A DNA stretch of 5,398 nt from an uncultured Flammeovirgaceae bacterium (GTDB taxonomy: Bacteria; Bacteroidota; Bacteroidia; Cytophagales; Cyclobacteriaceae), in the NCBI GenBank assembly GCA_946886805.1, contig CAMPJM010000317.1, forward strand, positions 1 to 5,398, written 5' to 3'. The position numbers and the translations under genes are program-made. A model generated the notes under the pieces. It did not search any database and had not been told where the DNA came from. It worked only from the letters and a program-made list of their open reading frames with translations. Each line of letters begins with the position of its first letter. Position 1 is the first letter of the stretch. Shown here in pieces: positions 4,599-5,398 of this stretch.

Positions 4599-5398
4599 AT
4601 GACACAAAAGATAAAATCATTTGAAGATTTCAAATTGAACAAGCAACTTTTATTGGCTGTTGAGGAAAACGGTTATGAATCACCAAGTCCAATTCAAGAA
4701 AAAGCTATCCCCCTTATAATGGCGGGGCATGATTTATTAGGGATTGCTCAGACAGGAACAGGTAAAACAGCCGCCTTTGTGTTACCGATTTTGATGAAAC
4801 TCAAATATGCGCAAGGTGCAAATCCACGAGCATTAATATTAGCGCCAAGCAGAGAGCTGGCGATGCAAATAGATCAAAACATCAAATCTCTTGCGGCAAA
4901 TACAGACCTAAGGCATGTGTGTTTATATGGCGGTACCGGCACTAAGCTTCAACTTGAAGCACTTGCCCAAGGGGTGGATATCATAACTGCAACACCAGGC
5001 AGATTTATGGATTTATATATGGCTGGAAATATCCCTACAAAGCAAATCCAAACCTTGGTGCTGGATGAGGCAGACAAAATGATGGATATGGGTTTTATGC
5101 CTCAAATAAGAAATATTCTTGAAGTATTACCAGTAAAAAGGCAAAATCTGTTATTTTCTGCTACTATGCCAGAAAAGGTGCTGACATTATCAGAAGAATT
5201 CTTAGAATTTCCCGAAAGAGCAGAAGTTGCGCCGCAGGCAACAACAATAGAAAAAGTCGATCAATCATTTTACAAAGTTCCTAATTTCAGGACCAAGATA
5301 AATTTGTTACAGTATCTTTTGCTTGACGAACGCAACCTCAACAAAGTGATCGTTTTCGTAAAGACAAAAGAGACAGCCAACAACTTATTCAAATTTAT
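4599..5398 (+). CDS. DEAD-box ATP-dependent RNA helicase, RhlE-like (5' part; runs off the window)
   Basis: The first 266 residues of a DEAD-box RNA helicase, which unwinds short RNA duplexes with ATP in ribosome assembly, RNA decay or cold adaptation. Motifs in order: the Q motif (F8 and GYESPSPIQ, 25-33), motif I AQTGTGKT (50-57), motif Ia APSREL (82-87, with Ser for the usual Thr), GG (111-112), motif Ib TPGR (132-135), motif II DEAD (156-159), motif III SAT (187-189) and the start of domain 2 with motif IV VIVFV (250-254). Motifs V and VI and any C-terminal extension lie beyond the window. The stretches LVLDEADKMMDMGF and RQNLLFSAT resemble the RhlE branch, but without the C-terminus I leave the gene unnamed. 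The ATG at 4599 is the first possible start because an in-frame TAG lies at 4590-4592. No Shine-Dalgarno is visible. It is divergent from pyrC. Confidence 0.95.
   Translation, partial: MTQKIKSFEDFKLNKQLLLAVEENGYESPSPIQEKAIPLIMAGHDLLGIAQTGTGKTAAFVLPILMKLKYAQGANPRALILAPSRELAMQIDQNIKSLAANTDLRHVCLYGGTGTKLQLEALAQGVDIITATPGRFMDLYMAGNIPTKQIQTLVLDEADKMMDMGFMPQIRNILEVLPVKRQNLLFSATMPEKVLTLSEEFLEFPERAEVAPQATTIEKVDQSFYKVPNFRTKINLLQYLLLDERNLNKVIVFVKTKETANNLFKF

Overview
This is an ordinary-looking stretch of chromosome from an AT-rich bacterium of the Bacteroidota, most likely a marine-type member of the Flavobacteriaceae. Three things point there. Two clear promoters match the Bacteroidota consensus (TTG, about 19-20 nt, TAnnTTTG). 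The genes lack Shine-Dalgarno sites. The dihydroorotase has the Bacteroidota form of its metal motif (DDQVHFREPG). The taxonomic call is an inference from motifs remembered, not from a search.

Layout. Positions 2-2381 hold three tightly packed plus-strand genes: the C-terminal end of a small membrane/coiled-coil protein, gmhA (sedoheptulose 7-phosphate isomerase, first step of ADP-heptose synthesis) and comM (YifB-family AAA+ branch-migration helicase). gmhA and comM abut exactly (TAA then ATG with no spacer), so they are surely co-transcribed and probably translationally coupled. comM ends at a short U-tailed hairpin, whose loop also supplies the -33 element of a good plus-strand promoter. 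That promoter fires into a 20-bp stem-loop (2471-2518) with no gene behind it. The gap continues to about 2800 with a short sequence repeated three times in three different reading frames.

Positions 2803-4316 are on the minus strand: pyrC (dihydroorotase, third step of pyrimidine synthesis), then tRNA-His(GTG) with its own promoter just after the pyrC stop and a strong intrinsic terminator. A 282-bp AT-rich divergent gap (4317-4598) follows, and then the first 266 codons of a RhlE-like DEAD-box RNA helicase on the plus strand, cut by the window end.

The protein genes are housekeeping genes of known families, and I see no mobile element, CRISPR array or defence system. The part not explained by known genes is the 2382-2802 gap: an apparently dedicated promoter, a long perfect-armed hairpin and a nucleotide-level repeat set. 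This is the best candidate for something undescribed, such as a small RNA gene, but that is inference from sequence alone.
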